64,000 nucleotides of DNA from positions 372,001 to 436,000 of the forward strand of contig NZ_MCUN01000010.1 of assembly GCF_002873455.1 (NCBI RefSeq), written 5' to 3'. Positions 25,016-34,069 of this stretch are shown here, piece by piece. Below the pieces are notes generated by a model. The model was not told the origin of the DNA and searched no databases. It was given only the letters and a program-made list of their open reading frames with translations. Origin of the DNA: Vibrio splendidus (GTDB taxonomy: Bacteria > Pseudomonadota > Gammaproteobacteria > Enterobacterales > Vibrionaceae). The first letter of the stretch is position 1; each line of letters begins with the position of its first letter. A program made the position numbers and the translations under genes.

Positions 25016-26119
25016 TTAGCTTTCCTTGCTAGGAAGAAGCTTAACCCAAATAGTGTCGCTGCCGTTGACGGTAACTGTACGGTTGTAAGACTCGTAACCT
25101 TGTTTTGAAATGGTTACTTGGTGACGACCACTTGGTAGCGCAACCTCAAGAGGGGTGCTGCCATACTTAATGCCGTTGATGGTCACTGAGTCATTGTACT
25201 GATCAGAACGTACCGTCACGTTAGCCCACTGTTTGTCACTCTTTTTAACGACCGCTGCGTCACTGCCCGTTAAACAGTAGCGCGTTGAAACGTTCAATAA
25301 GTTACACGCTGCAACCGCTTCAGGTTTTGCTTGAAGCTGAGCCTGCATCTGCATGAAGTAAGAGTTGTTACCAGAAAAGCCACTCTTGATCGCTTGGCTG
25401 TCTTGAACATGGATGTTCAGTTGAACACCTTGCAAGTTTTGTTTTGCTAATGAACTTTCTGTGAGCTGCTCAAGTAATTGGCTCTTGAACGTTTTCACTG
25501 CTTTTTGATTGGTCAGGTGTTTACCTTGAGCAGTACACTCACCCAGTGTCATTGTTGATGAACATGTGGTGGTGTAGCTGGTTTCAAGAACTGCACTTTC
25601 GCGAAGTTCTGATGCAATACGTTTAACGCGAGCTTCAACTTTTGACTCTCTCAAGTTAGCCAGCTCATTGTTCAAGCGAGCTTGCTTTTGTTTGATTTGA
25701 GAAAGGTGAATTTCGCTCTCGTTCATCGCTTGTTCGTTATCTAGCTGAGACGATTGATTCTCTTTAACCGCAGCCCAAGCGTCTTGGTAACTTTTCTGGA
25801 AAGAGACCAGATCCGTTTCTGGATCTTCAAGTAAGCGACTGTACTGTTTGTCGAGTACAGACTTGGCTCTGTTACGTTTTGCCTTAAGTTCTTCACCTTC
25901 GCGTAACAACTTGCTGTTATTGTTTTGAAGTTGTTTTAGGTTTTCAGTCGCCGATACTTTGGTTGCTGAAATACGCTCAATGTCTGAGTTTTTCTCTGTT
26001 AGCTTTGCATCGATAGCTGAAACGGGATCGACTTGATTCAGTTCTTCAGCGGATACCGATGCAGATACCCAAAGTGGGGATAGCGCGAGTAAAAGCGCTG
26101 AAATTCGAAAGTTAGTCAT
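25016..26119 (-). CDS. Periplasmic coiled-coil and PEGA-domain protein
   Basis: About 367 residues from the ATG at 26119 (GGGA just upstream; a TTG four codons earlier is possible). Signal peptide (LLLALSPLWVSASVSA), then a coiled coil (about 30-185), a Cys-containing domain (TCSSTMTLGECTAQG, ACNLL, RYCL) and a C-terminal PEGA domain (VTINGIKYGSTPLEVALPSGRH). It matches the first two-thirds of its neighbour at 22972-24801, segment by segment, but has no SUMF domain. The pair arose by tandem duplication with gain or loss of SUMF. It probably acts in the cell envelope. Function unknown. Confidence 0.8.
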   Translation of the reverse strand: MTNFRISALLLALSPLWVSASVSAEELNQVDPVSAIDAKLTEKNSDIERISATKVSATENLKQLQNNNSKLLREGEELKAKRNRAKSVLDKQYSRLLEDPETDLVSFQKSYQDAWAAVKENQSSQLDNEQAMNESEIHLSQIKQKQARLNNELANLRESKVEARVKRIASELRESAVLETSYTTTCSSTMTLGECTAQGKHLTNQKAVKTFKSQLLEQLTESSLAKQNLQGVQLNIHVQDSQAIKSGFSGNNSYFMQMQAQLQAKPEAVAACNLLNVSTRYCLTGSDAAVVKKSDKQWANVTVRSDQYNDSVTINGIKYGSTPLEVALPSGRHQVTISKQGYESYNRTVTVNGSDTIWVKLLPSKES

Positions 26120-26411
26120 AGGTCCCTGCAACTTGTAGATTGAAAATTGGCTCGTTAATAAAGTGTCTACTTCCTAGTTGTGAGTCACTAGTTATTAGCA
26201 ATTAACACAGTACCCGTCTTTATACCGTTTTATTGCTATCCAATCTACTCAAAAGCCAAGTTTCGGTACTTCGGATACACTTTTTGCAGGTTTATCGCCA
26301 ATTATTTGAGCTATATAAGAAAATTTATTCATTATGTTGGGGCGACAAAGTATTTATTGGTGGCATGGTTTGCTTGCCGGTGTGATTGCTTGTGAAGCCC
26401 CTAAACTCACC

Positions 26412-26533
26412 GGAACGATTGGTTTTACAATGCCCGTAGTTTGTGCACTCTTGATCATCTTTCCGGAGGCATGATCAAGACGATCTCGATAATGATCTTT
26501 TGTTTAAGGCGAGGAAATGACTCTCATGATCAT
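26412..26533. promoter_or_regulatory. Distal cluster of RctB-like sites
   Basis: Five GATC sites lie in 80 bp (26453, 26473, 26482, 26494, 26528), including GCATGATCAAG at 26469-26479, the same core as the origin 12-mers. CTTGATCAT (26450-26458) and ATGATCAAG (26471-26479) also form an inverted repeat. Next to them, the minus strand of 26412-26450 ends CCAATCGTTCCG, an 11-12 base match to the right arm of the 39-mer at 4096-4134. V. cholerae Chr2 is known to have a remote 12-mer/39-mer cluster bound by RctB. It overlaps the promoter region of the AraC gene. The remainder of the 26120-26601 gap shows nothing else. Confidence 0.5.
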
Positions 26534-26601
26534 TTACAAATTCATCTTATGCAGATTTCAGAGTATTATTCTTACTATGTCGACCAGAGTATTTTGATGT
26601 C

Positions 26602-27426
26602 ATGCCTAAACCGTTACCCTTTCCAAACCTAGACTTGTCTCCGCTAAGCCTTACTGGCCCTCGCCCTGCGGAGATCATTACTTTGCCTTCGCATATGGAT
26701 TGTCACGATCACCATTATTCGCAGGTAGTCATTGGTTTAAAAGGTCAGGCGGAATTTGAAGTGAGCGGTAAAGGTAATCTTGTCGGTCCAGGGCAAGGCT
26801 GTGTAGTCACGGCTCGCTCTGATCATGCTTTCGGTGGAGTGGTTGGTCAGTCGGATATTCTCGTGCTCAACATGCCTATGCCAACCGATGATGACCCTCT
26901 GATGCTAGAGAAGATTAACCAGTTAGAATCATCGAACGTTTACTTCCAATTAGATGCTCAAATTCAAAAGCTTATCCATATGTTGGTGCAAGAGATGCAG
27001 GCCAGTCCTGATGATCTGTTGTTGAGTCGAGCTTGTAATGACACGGTGATTGCGTTGATGCAGAGACACATCTCGGCATTTGAAACCTCGATTAAAGATT
27101 CGCGTTTCGATCTTGAGTCGTTGGATCGCTACATTGAACAACACTTGGCTAATAAGATCTCAGTCGCGCAACTCGCAGGCAGTGTGTTCTTGGGTGAAAG
27201 CCAATTCCACATGCTATTCAAAGATCAAATGGGTATTACTCCACACCAGTATGTTCTTGGTAAGCGTATCGATCGTTCTCGCCGTTTAATCGAACAAGGT
27301 AATCTGAGCCTTGGTCAGGTCGCTGAACTGGCTGGTTTCTCCGGCCAATCTTCCTTTACTCACACCTTTTCACGCCTTCAAGGCATGTCACCATCTCAAT
27401 ACAAAAAGAAAATTTCTGTTAAATAG
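26602..27426 (+). CDS. putR: AraC-family activator of proline utilisation (PutR-like)
   Basis: 274 residues. An N-terminal cupin-like sensing domain (about 20-110; HDHHYSQVVIGLKG is the ligand-binding arm) and two AraC HTH motifs at the C-terminus (about 175-272, ending FSGQSSFTHTFSRLQGMSPSQYKK). In V. vulnificus an AraC-type PutR next to putAP activates them in response to proline. The same gene order is seen here, and PutA lacks the DNA-binding domain that makes E. coli PutA its own repressor. The name rests on context and homology. The ribosome binding site is weak. Confidence 0.75.
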   Translation: MPKPLPFPNLDLSPLSLTGPRPAEIITLPSHMDCHDHHYSQVVIGLKGQAEFEVSGKGNLVGPGQGCVVTARSDHAFGGVVGQSDILVLNMPMPTDDDPLMLEKINQLESSNVYFQLDAQIQKLIHMLVQEMQASPDDLLLSRACNDTVIALMQRHISAFETSIKDSRFDLESLDRYIEQHLANKISVAQLAGSVFLGESQFHMLFKDQMGITPHQYVLGKRIDRSRRLIEQGNLSLGQVAELAGFSGQSSFTHTFSRLQGMSPSQYKKKISVK

Positions 27427-27570
27427 TGAAACAAAACGGCATATTATTTTAAAGTTTCATATGTGACCTTGTGTTTGTTTTGTTAATAAAGCGAGTTTTT
27501 AGCAAAAAACTCGGAGTTTTTGACAAGTAATCCTTATATACTCTAAATACACTGCAGCCATTGTAGAGAT

Positions 27571-27587
27571 CCCGGGCTAATTCCGGG
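27571..27587 (+). promoter_or_regulatory. Hairpin in the putA leader
   Basis: CCCGG / CCGGG with a 7-base loop, ending about 20 bp before the putA start; it leaves the ribosome site TAAGGA free. Might modulate translation or mRNA life. Confidence 0.35.
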
Positions 27588-27607
27588 TGTGAGATTAAGG
27601 AAAACGC

Positions 27608-30600
27608 ATGTTTACAGCTACTGATGTGTTAAAGCCAGAATTCAACGAGCAGTCGCTTGCTGATCTTTGGACGCTTATCTCACCATTATATATGGTGGAT
27701 GAAACCCAATGGCTAGAGCAACTCCTGCCGCTAGCTACCCCTTCTGAGTCTGAAAAGCAGCAAATCACAGACAAAACGACATCATTGATTGAAGCTATCC
27801 GCGCGGATAAGACTTCTATCCAGATGATCGATGCACTGTTGCTTGAATACAGCCTAGATACTCAAGAGGGCATCTTGCTGATGTGTCTGGCGGAAGCCTT
27901 GATGCGTATTCCTGATTCAGCAACCGCTGATGCACTGATTCGTGACAAACTTAGCGTTGCGGATTGGAAATCTCACCTAAAGAATTCTGACTCAGTGTTT
28001 GTTAACGCATCCACTTGGGGCCTAATGCTAACAGGTAAGGTTGTTGGGCTTTCATCTAAAGAGCAGAGCGCGGGTCAAGCCGTGAACCGCTTAGTGAACA
28101 AGCTTTCTGAGCCGGTAATTCGTAAAGCGATGCACCAAGCGATGAAGGTGATGGGTCACCAATTTGTTCTTGGGCGCAGCATTGCTGAAGCGCAAAAGAA
28201 CGGTAAGTCTATGCGTGACAAAGGCTTTACTTACTCATACGACATGCTAGGTGAAGCGGCACTGACTACTGCAGACGCAAATAAATACTTCAAAGATTAT
28301 CTCATGGCGATTGAAGCTGTGGGTCGAGATACATACGTATCTTCAAAATCGAGTCCTGCTCCATCGGTTTCTATCAAGCTTTCTGCGCTTCACCCACGTT
28401 ATGAAGTGGCGAATGAAGACCGCGTATTGACTGAACTTTGCGACACGCTAGAGCAGTTATTGCGCCGAGCAGTAGAGCTCGATGTTGCGATTACGATTGA
28501 TGCGGAAGAAGCGGATCGCCTAGAGCTTTCTCTTAAATTATTCGAAAAACTGTACCGTACTGATCTTGTAAAAGGTTGGGGTAAATTTGGTCTGGTTATT
28601 CAAGCCTACTCAAAGCGTGCACTACCAGTTCTTGTATGGCTAAACCGCTTAGCGAAAGAGCAGGGTGATTTGATCCCGCTTCGCCTAGTGAAGGGTGCGT
28701 ACTGGGATAGCGAAATCAAATGGTCACAACAAGCTGGCTTTACTGATTACCCAGTTTACACACGTAAAGAAGCGACAGACGTAGCTTACCTTGCATGTGC
28801 ACGTTACCTGCTGAGCCCAAGTGTTCGTGGCAATATCTTCCCGCAGTTTGCTAGCCACAATGCTCACACGGTTTCAGCTATTGCCGTAATGACAGAGCAT
28901 AAAGACTTTGAATTCCAACGCTTACACGGCATGGGTGATTCTCTTTACAACCACGCGATGGAAGCTTACCAACAGTCGGTACGTATCTACGCACCGGTTG
29001 GTAGCCATAAAGATCTACTGCCATACCTAGTACGTCGCTTGCTAGAAAACGGCGCAAACAGCTCGTTTGTACACCGTCTAGTTGATGCGCGTTGCCCTGT
29101 GGCTGAGCTGACACAGCACCCAGTCGATATGCTTCTGGCGTTCGATACATTGCACAACACTAAGATTCCTCTGCCTCCAGCGGTATTCCCTGAGCGTAAG
29201 AACTCTTACGGTGTGAATATTGATATTGAAAGCGAAGCGCATCAGTTTGAAGAGCAAGTAAAAGGCTTCTTAAACAATCAATGGACTGCGGGCCCTGTGA
29301 TCAACGGTGAATCTCTTGCCGAAAGCATGATCAAGGCTGATCAGAACGTTGAGCAAGTGACTGCACCTTATGATCGTCGTATTCATGTGGGTCAGGTGGC
29401 TTTCGCTAACCTTGATCATGTTTCCGCAGCGATCACTGGCGCAGACGCAGCATTCGCTGATTGGAACGCAACTTCGGTTGAAACCAAAGCGGCGGCACTT
29501 GATAAGTTAGCTGACCTGATGGAAGACAACCTCGCTGAGCTGGTGGCGATTTGTCATCAAGAAGCGGGTAAGACAATTCACGATAGTGTTGATGAAGTAC
29601 GTGAAGCCGTCGACTTCTGTCGTTACTACGCAAAACAAGCGGACAACCTACAAGGTTTCGAACTAAAAGGTTTTGATGGCCAAACACGAATCGCTTCTCG
29701 ACAAGGTCGTGGTGTGTTCGTTTGTATCAGCCCTTGGAACTTCCCTCTAGCTATCTTCCTTGGCCAAATTACAGCTGCATTGGTTGCAGGTAACACGGTT
29801 GTGGCGAAGCCTGCCGAGCAAACAAGCTTGATTGCAGCTCGCGCGGTTGAACTGATGAATGAAGCGGGCTTCCCTGCTGGCACGATTCAGCTACTACCGG
29901 GTCGCGGTGCTGAGATCGGCAGTGCACTAACAAGCCATGATGCAATTGCTGGCGTTGCCTTTACGGGTTCTACGCCAACGGCACAGCGTATCAATGTGTC
30001 ATTAGCTACTCGTAATGCTAAGCCAGTTCCGTTTATTGCGGAAACAGGCGGCCAAAACGCGATGATCGTCGACAGTACTGCACTGCCTGAACAGGTAGTT
30101 CGTGATGTGATTCGTTCAGCATTCGCTTCAGCAGGTCAGCGTTGTTCTGCACTACGTGTGCTTTACATCCAAGAAGACATTGCAGACCGCGTGGTTGGAT
30201 TGATTCACGGTGCAATGGACGAGCTGAGTGTTGGCATTCCACACCTTCATAAAACCGATGTTGGCCCTGTTATCGACCAAAACGCGAAACAGAAGCTAAT
30301 GGCGCACTTAGAAAACATGACCAATACCCAGAAGAAGGTGGCTCAACTTTCTCTAGGTAGTGATTGTGAACATGGTGATTTTGTTCCACCAAGTGCTTTT
30401 GAAATTGATGACATCAGCTGCTTGAAAGAAGAACAGTTTGGCCCAGTGCTGCACATTGTTCGCTTCAAAGCGAGTGAGCTAGCGCAAGTGGTAGACCAAA
30501 TCAACCAAACTGGTTTTGGCCTAACCATGGGTATCCACAGCCGTAACGAGACAACTTACCGTTGGATCGAAAAACATGTTCGTGTGGGTAACTGCTACAT

Positions 30601-30745
30601 CAACCGTGACCAAGTGGGCGCCGTTGTTGGGGTTCAACCATTTGGTGGCCAAGGCTTGTCAGGTACTGGCCCTAAAGCGGGTGGTCCTCACTACCTATAC
30701 CGTTTTACAGATGTTCATTTCTCTCAATCACAAGACAAGGCATAA
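27608..30745 (+). CDS. putA: Bifunctional proline dehydrogenase / P5C dehydrogenase PutA
   Basis: 1045 residues. It oxidises proline to P5C with FAD, then P5C semialdehyde to glutamate with NAD. The proline dehydrogenase barrel spans about residues 180-500 (SIKLSALHPRY, RLVKGAYWD, FASHNAHT). The aldehyde dehydrogenase spans about 560-1030, with general-base Glu in PFIAETGGQNAM and catalytic Cys in SAGQRCSALR. It lacks the N-terminal ribbon-helix-helix of E. coli PutA (1320 aa) and also the usual C-terminal ALDH-like domain; the latter seems to be supplied by the next gene, 11 bp downstream. Ribosome site AAGGA is 7 bp before the ATG. Confidence 0.97.
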   Translation: MFTATDVLKPEFNEQSLADLWTLISPLYMVDETQWLEQLLPLATPSESEKQQITDKTTSLIEAIRADKTSIQMIDALLLEYSLDTQEGILLMCLAEALMRIPDSATADALIRDKLSVADWKSHLKNSDSVFVNASTWGLMLTGKVVGLSSKEQSAGQAVNRLVNKLSEPVIRKAMHQAMKVMGHQFVLGRSIAEAQKNGKSMRDKGFTYSYDMLGEAALTTADANKYFKDYLMAIEAVGRDTYVSSKSSPAPSVSIKLSALHPRYEVANEDRVLTELCDTLEQLLRRAVELDVAITIDAEEADRLELSLKLFEKLYRTDLVKGWGKFGLVIQAYSKRALPVLVWLNRLAKEQGDLIPLRLVKGAYWDSEIKWSQQAGFTDYPVYTRKEATDVAYLACARYLLSPSVRGNIFPQFASHNAHTVSAIAVMTEHKDFEFQRLHGMGDSLYNHAMEAYQQSVRIYAPVGSHKDLLPYLVRRLLENGANSSFVHRLVDARCPVAELTQHPVDMLLAFDTLHNTKIPLPPAVFPERKNSYGVNIDIESEAHQFEEQVKGFLNNQWTAGPVINGESLAESMIKADQNVEQVTAPYDRRIHVGQVAFANLDHVSAAITGADAAFADWNATSVETKAAALDKLADLMEDNLAELVAICHQEAGKTIHDSVDEVREAVDFCRYYAKQADNLQGFELKGFDGQTRIASRQGRGVFVCISPWNFPLAIFLGQITAALVAGNTVVAKPAEQTSLIAARAVELMNEAGFPAGTIQLLPGRGAEIGSALTSHDAIAGVAFTGSTPTAQRINVSLATRNAKPVPFIAETGGQNAMIVDSTALPEQVVRDVIRSAFASAGQRCSALRVLYIQEDIADRVVGLIHGAMDELSVGIPHLHKTDVGPVIDQNAKQKLMAHLENMTNTQKKVAQLSLGSDCEHGDFVPPSAFEIDDISCLKEEQFGPVLHIVRFKASELAQVVDQINQTGFGLTMGIHSRNETTYRWIEKHVRVGNCYINRDQVGAVVGVQPFGGQGLSGTGPKAGGPHYLYRFTDVHFSQSQDKA

Positions 30746-30756
30746 GGAGCATTATC

Positions 30757-31461
30757 ATGGTTCATCAAGTGACAGGTTTTTCTGATGCTTTGCTAGCGTG
30801 GGAACAATGGAATCTTACCGATTTTGATTACAAGAGTGCTCAGGTACTTGCACTAAAATCAGAGATCGAAAGTCAATCTGCGCCTTTGGCGACGGTGGCG
30901 ACTTATCATCTAGAGCAAGCGTCTGCGCTGCTTTCTGAACATCACCTAATGGCAGGTCCTACGGGCGAAACCAATGAGTTATACGCCGCTGGTCGCGGTG
31001 TGGCTTTGGTGATTGTTGATGATTGCGAAGAGAAAGTGCCAGCGCTGCAAACTGCAATGGCTTTGATTACTGCTGCGCTATTGGCAGGTAACAGCGTTCA
31101 ATTGTGCAGTGATGATGTGCAGTTCAATACCTTAGTTGCAGACGCAGCTAAGGTAGCGAACTTGCCAACTAACTTGGTGCAAGTTGCTTCGTATGACGCT
31201 GCTCAACAGTTGTTGTCTTGCGATGTACGTAGCGTGGGTTACGTAGGTAACTCGCAAACGGCACAAGCTATCAATTTACAGCTTGCTAAGCGTGACGGTG
31301 CAATCGTCGGTTTAGTAGCTGAAACGGATCTGGCGACAATGAATGTTGCCAATGATCCACACCTATCGCTGCGCTTCATTACCGAGCGTACGCGAACTAT
31401 AAATATAACAGCCGTGGGCGGTAACGCGACCTTGCTCGAACTTGGAAGCGAAGCTCACTAA
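30757..31461 (+). CDS. Stand-alone PutA C-terminal-like (truncated ALDH superfamily) protein
   Basis: 234 residues, ribosome site AAGGAG. The middle (about 65-195; TNELYAAGRGVALVIVDD, ALITAALLAGNSVQLC, VGYVGNSQTAQAINLQLAKRDGAIVGLVAETD) resembles the NAD-binding half of an aldehyde dehydrogenase, but there is no catalytic Cys loop. Long PutA proteins carry just such an inactive ALDH-like domain at their C-terminus, where it stabilises the substrate tunnel. Here it looks like a separate chain next to a PutA that ends before it. Databases often label it as P5C dehydrogenase, which it is unlikely to be alone. Confidence 0.75.
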   Translation: MVHQVTGFSDALLAWEQWNLTDFDYKSAQVLALKSEIESQSAPLATVATYHLEQASALLSEHHLMAGPTGETNELYAAGRGVALVIVDDCEEKVPALQTAMALITAALLAGNSVQLCSDDVQFNTLVADAAKVANLPTNLVQVASYDAAQQLLSCDVRSVGYVGNSQTAQAINLQLAKRDGAIVGLVAETDLATMNVANDPHLSLRFITERTRTINITAVGGNATLLELGSEAH

Positions 31462-31475
31462 CCTTCAGTAAAATT

Positions 31476-31550
31476 GGCTCTAAGCACTTTTGGTTCTTTC
31501 CAACTTTGGTTTTCACCATCTTTGGATTTAACTCATAGTGCTTTGGAGCC
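31476..31550 (+). promoter_or_regulatory. Intercistronic stem-loop 1 between the putA unit and putP
   Basis: GGCTCTAAGCACT (31476-31488) pairs with AGTGCTTTGGAGCC (31537-31550) with one bulge. It lacks a T tract. Confidence 0.55.
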
Positions 31551-31556
31551 TGAATA

Positions 31557-31610
31557 CCTAACTCAATGCACTTGCTTGCCTTAACGGTGAGTGCCTTGCA
31601 TTGAATTAGG
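31557..31610 (+). promoter_or_regulatory. Intercistronic stem-loop 2 before putP
   Basis: CCTAACTCAATGCA pairs with TGCATTGAATTAGG (13 of 14). Together with the preceding stem-loop it may stop exonucleases or partially terminate, giving different putA and putP levels. Confidence 0.6.
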
Positions 31611-31644
31611 CATGGAAGGCTTTCTACAAAATGAGGACTATCAA

Positions 31645-33138
31645 ATGATAGAAAACAGTTTTGCAATAACGACGACGTTCATTGCGTATCTAATTATGAT
31701 GCTAGCGATCGGTGTTATTGCTTACAAACGTACATCTAACTCAACTGACTACTTCCTAGGTGGTCGTTCGTTAGGCCCATGGCCTGCTGCACTTTCTGCT
31801 GGTGCATCAGACATGAGTGGTTGGTTGCTACTTGGCCTGCCTGGTTACGCTTACGCTGCTGGCTTTGAAGCATTTTGGCTTGCTGGTGGCCTACTTATTG
31901 GTACTTGGGCTAACTGGTTAATCAGTGCTAAACGCCTACGTACTTACAGTATTACAACTGAATCACTGACGTTGCCTGAGTTCTTATCTCGTCGTTTCAA
32001 TGATAATTCTAAGCTGATCCAAACAATCTCTGCTTTCTTTATCCTTTTATTCTTCCTTTTCTACACAAGTTCAGGCTTGGTAGCAGGTGGTAAATTGTTT
32101 GAAACGGTATTCGGCCTAGATTACACAATAGCGGTAATTATCGGCACAGTATGTGTGGTTTCTTACACCCTGTTTGGTGGTTTCCTTGCGGTATCTTGGA
32201 CGGATTTAGTTCAAGGTCTACTGATGTCTGCAGCGCTATTGATTGTACCAATTGCTGCAATGAATGGTGGCCTTGGTCAGCTATCTAGCGACCTGCACAA
32301 CATCAACCCAGAGCTTCTAACGCTATGGAATGATGCGAAAGGTGAGCCACTGTCTGCTATTGCGATCATCTCGCTAGCGGCATGGGGCTTGGGTTACTTT
32401 GGTCAACCACATATCCTTGCGCGTTTTAAAGCAACTCGTTCAAACAAAGATCTTGTGACAGCACGCCGCATCGCAGTTATCTGGACTGCACTGTCTATGA
32501 TTGGTGCAATGCTAGTGGGTCTTGTTGGTCTAATTTACGTGACTAACTCAGGCGCGCCTAAGCTAGACGATGGCGAGAAGATCTTCATGCTTCTTGTTAA
32601 CGCAATGTTCCACCCAGTTATCGCCGGTATCCTACTTGCTGCAATCTTAGCGGCAATCATGAGTACTGCTGATTCACAACTTCTTGTTTCTTCATCTGCA
32701 ATGGCAGAAGACTTGTACAAGCAAATTCTGAAGAAAGACGCAACGTCGGAAGAGATTGTTCGTGTTGGCCGTTTCGCGGTTATCTTAATTTCTCTGATTG
32801 CTCTTGTTCTAGCGATGACGCCGGACAGTTCAGTACTTGGCCTTGTATCTTACGCATGGGCTGGTTTCGGTGCTGCGTTTGGTCCAGCTATCGTATTGAG
32901 CCTTTACTGGCCTCGTATGAACCGTAACGGCGCTCTAGCGGGTATCGTGGTTGGTGGTGTTACGATTGTACTTTGGAAACAGTTCACGGGCGGTTGGTTC
33001 GATGTGTACGAAATCGTACCGGGAATCATCCTATCGACGCTTTCTATCGTTATCGTGAGCCTAATTACTGGCGAACCAGAAGACGAAGTTAAGAAGCAAC
33101 ACGCTGAGTTCGAGAAAAACCTTGTTGAACTAGACTAA
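31645..33138 (+). CDS. putP: Sodium/proline symporter PutP
   Basis: 497 residues from the ATG at 31645, chosen because AGGA precedes it by 7 bp; an in-frame extension to 31591 would run through the stem-loop. SSS-family transporter with about 13 membrane helices. Family motifs include DYFLGGRSLGPWPAALSAGASDMSGWLLLGLPG (helix 1-2, Na+ and proline site, given in part) and AAILAAIMSTADSQLLVSSSA (helix 8-9). It imports proline for PutA. It ends the put cluster, and a parS2 site and terminator follow. Confidence 0.96.
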   Translation: MIENSFAITTTFIAYLIMMLAIGVIAYKRTSNSTDYFLGGRSLGPWPAALSAGASDMSGWLLLGLPGYAYAAGFEAFWLAGGLLIGTWANWLISAKRLRTYSITTESLTLPEFLSRRFNDNSKLIQTISAFFILLFFLFYTSSGLVAGGKLFETVFGLDYTIAVIIGTVCVVSYTLFGGFLAVSWTDLVQGLLMSAALLIVPIAAMNGGLGQLSSDLHNINPELLTLWNDAKGEPLSAIAIISLAAWGLGYFGQPHILARFKATRSNKDLVTARRIAVIWTALSMIGAMLVGLVGLIYVTNSGAPKLDDGEKIFMLLVNAMFHPVIAGILLAAILAAIMSTADSQLLVSSSAMAEDLYKQILKKDATSEEIVRVGRFAVILISLIALVLAMTPDSSVLGLVSYAWAGFGAAFGPAIVLSLYWPRMNRNGALAGIVVGGVTIVLWKQFTGGWFDVYEIVPGIILSTLSIVIVSLITGEPEDEVKKQHAEFEKNLVELD

Positions 33139-33204
33139 TCCTCTGGGCTCAGGTTTTCAGCTAAGTCATTGAGCTGGATGCTCACTCGCTCAATGATGAA
33201 AAGA

Positions 33205-33219
33205 GTTTACAATGTAAAC
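33205..33219. other. parS2 site in the putP 3' region
   Basis: GTTTACAATGTAAAC, full parS2 consensus, just before the putP terminator and 24 kb from the parS2 cluster. Confidence 0.85.
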
Positions 33220-33224
33220 CCTAG

Positions 33225-33256
33225 AATAGAGTCACTTCGGTGGCTCTATTTTTTTG
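33225..33256 (+). terminator. Terminator of putP
   Basis: Stem AATAGAGTCAC / GTGGCTCTATT with a TTCG tetraloop and seven following T. Confidence 0.93.
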
Positions 33257-33571
33257 ACCATTTTCTAATGCTTTCGACCTCTTATTGGTCGATATTCAAT
33301 GACTCGAAGAATTCTTGATGAGCAGTCGGCTCCATTATCTCAAACAGCTTGTGACAGTGTTTTATCTCCTATCAATTGAACCCTGCGTTTTCGATCATAC
33401 GACCCCAACGCTCTTTTCCAATAATTTCTGATTCCCTAATGTTTGGTATTGCTTTGCAGTCGACCAATATGTTTTTTTGATCATTAAAAGCTGAACTACC
33501 TTGATGAGGGGGCGACTTTTGTCTTGTTTCAGATTTAGGTTTATACAGGGGGAAGTACTGTCGTTGTGGGG

Positions 33572-33586
33572 TTTTACAATGTAAAT
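33572..33586. other. parS2 site
   Basis: TTTTACAATGTAAAT fits the TTTACA-N-TGTAAA core. It lies in the 33257-33781 gap, where I see no gene and no other signal. Confidence 0.75.
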
Positions 33587-33781
33587 CGAAACCGCGTGAA
33601 CGGGGAGGATAAATGGAAGAATAAGGATCTTGATAGCGTTTGATGTCAAAAAACGAAAGGGAAAAATGGCTATTTTTTGAACTTGGCGCTCACTTTTGTT
33701 ATTAGCTCGGTGAATAGTGGAACCGAATTAGACATGATGTGTCAATTGTCAGTAACCACTAAAGACCTATAGGACAAAGGT

Positions 33782-34006
33782 ATGCCAAATCTCTATTGCA
33801 AAGGATGTAAAAAAACAACACTACATAAGTCTATAATGAAACGTTGTGAATCTGAGCCTGAGACAGCTTCAGGTCGTATGATGCAATGGACGTCAAAGCT
33901 ATTTAGTGGAAATCTGTACTACGATATGGAAACTCAGCATTTCTGTCGAACGTGTAACTGCCGTTGCGAAACAGGAAGTACTGTCCCCCAAGTTGGTTTA
34001 GCTTAA
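33782..34006 (+). CDS. Small zinc-ribbon-like protein
   Basis: 74 residues. Two Cys clusters: CKGC (6, 9) near the start and CRTCNCRC (55, 58, 60, 62) near the end, plus Cys22, suggesting one zinc site. The central part is polar. A weak AGGACAAAGGT ribosome site precedes the ATG. It is convergent with the small gene at 34070-34240 and shares its terminator. No family is recognised; it might bind nucleic acid or a protein partner. The balanced codon use and terminator support a real gene. Confidence 0.65.
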   Translation: MPNLYCKGCKKTTLHKSIMKRCESEPETASGRMMQWTSKLFSGNLYYDMETQHFCRTCNCRCETGSTVPQVGLA

Positions 34007-34034
34007 ATTATAGTAAGTGCTCACTAACCTAGAT

Positions 34035-34062
34035 TAAAAAAACCTCCGTACTTGGAGGTTTT
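34035..34062. terminator. Bidirectional terminator between two small genes
   Basis: AAAAACCTCC / GGAGGTTTTT with a GTACTT loop; A- and T-tracts on both sides serve both converging genes. Confidence 0.92.
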
Positions 34063-34069
34063 TGCGTTT

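Noticed and set aside
26441..26632. 63-codon frame ahead of the AraC gene
   Set aside because: Overlaps the start of the AraC gene in another frame and covers the GATC cluster.
33395..33649. 84-codon minus-strand frame in the gap after putP
   Set aside because: Covers a parS2 site, has no ribosome site and no family signature.
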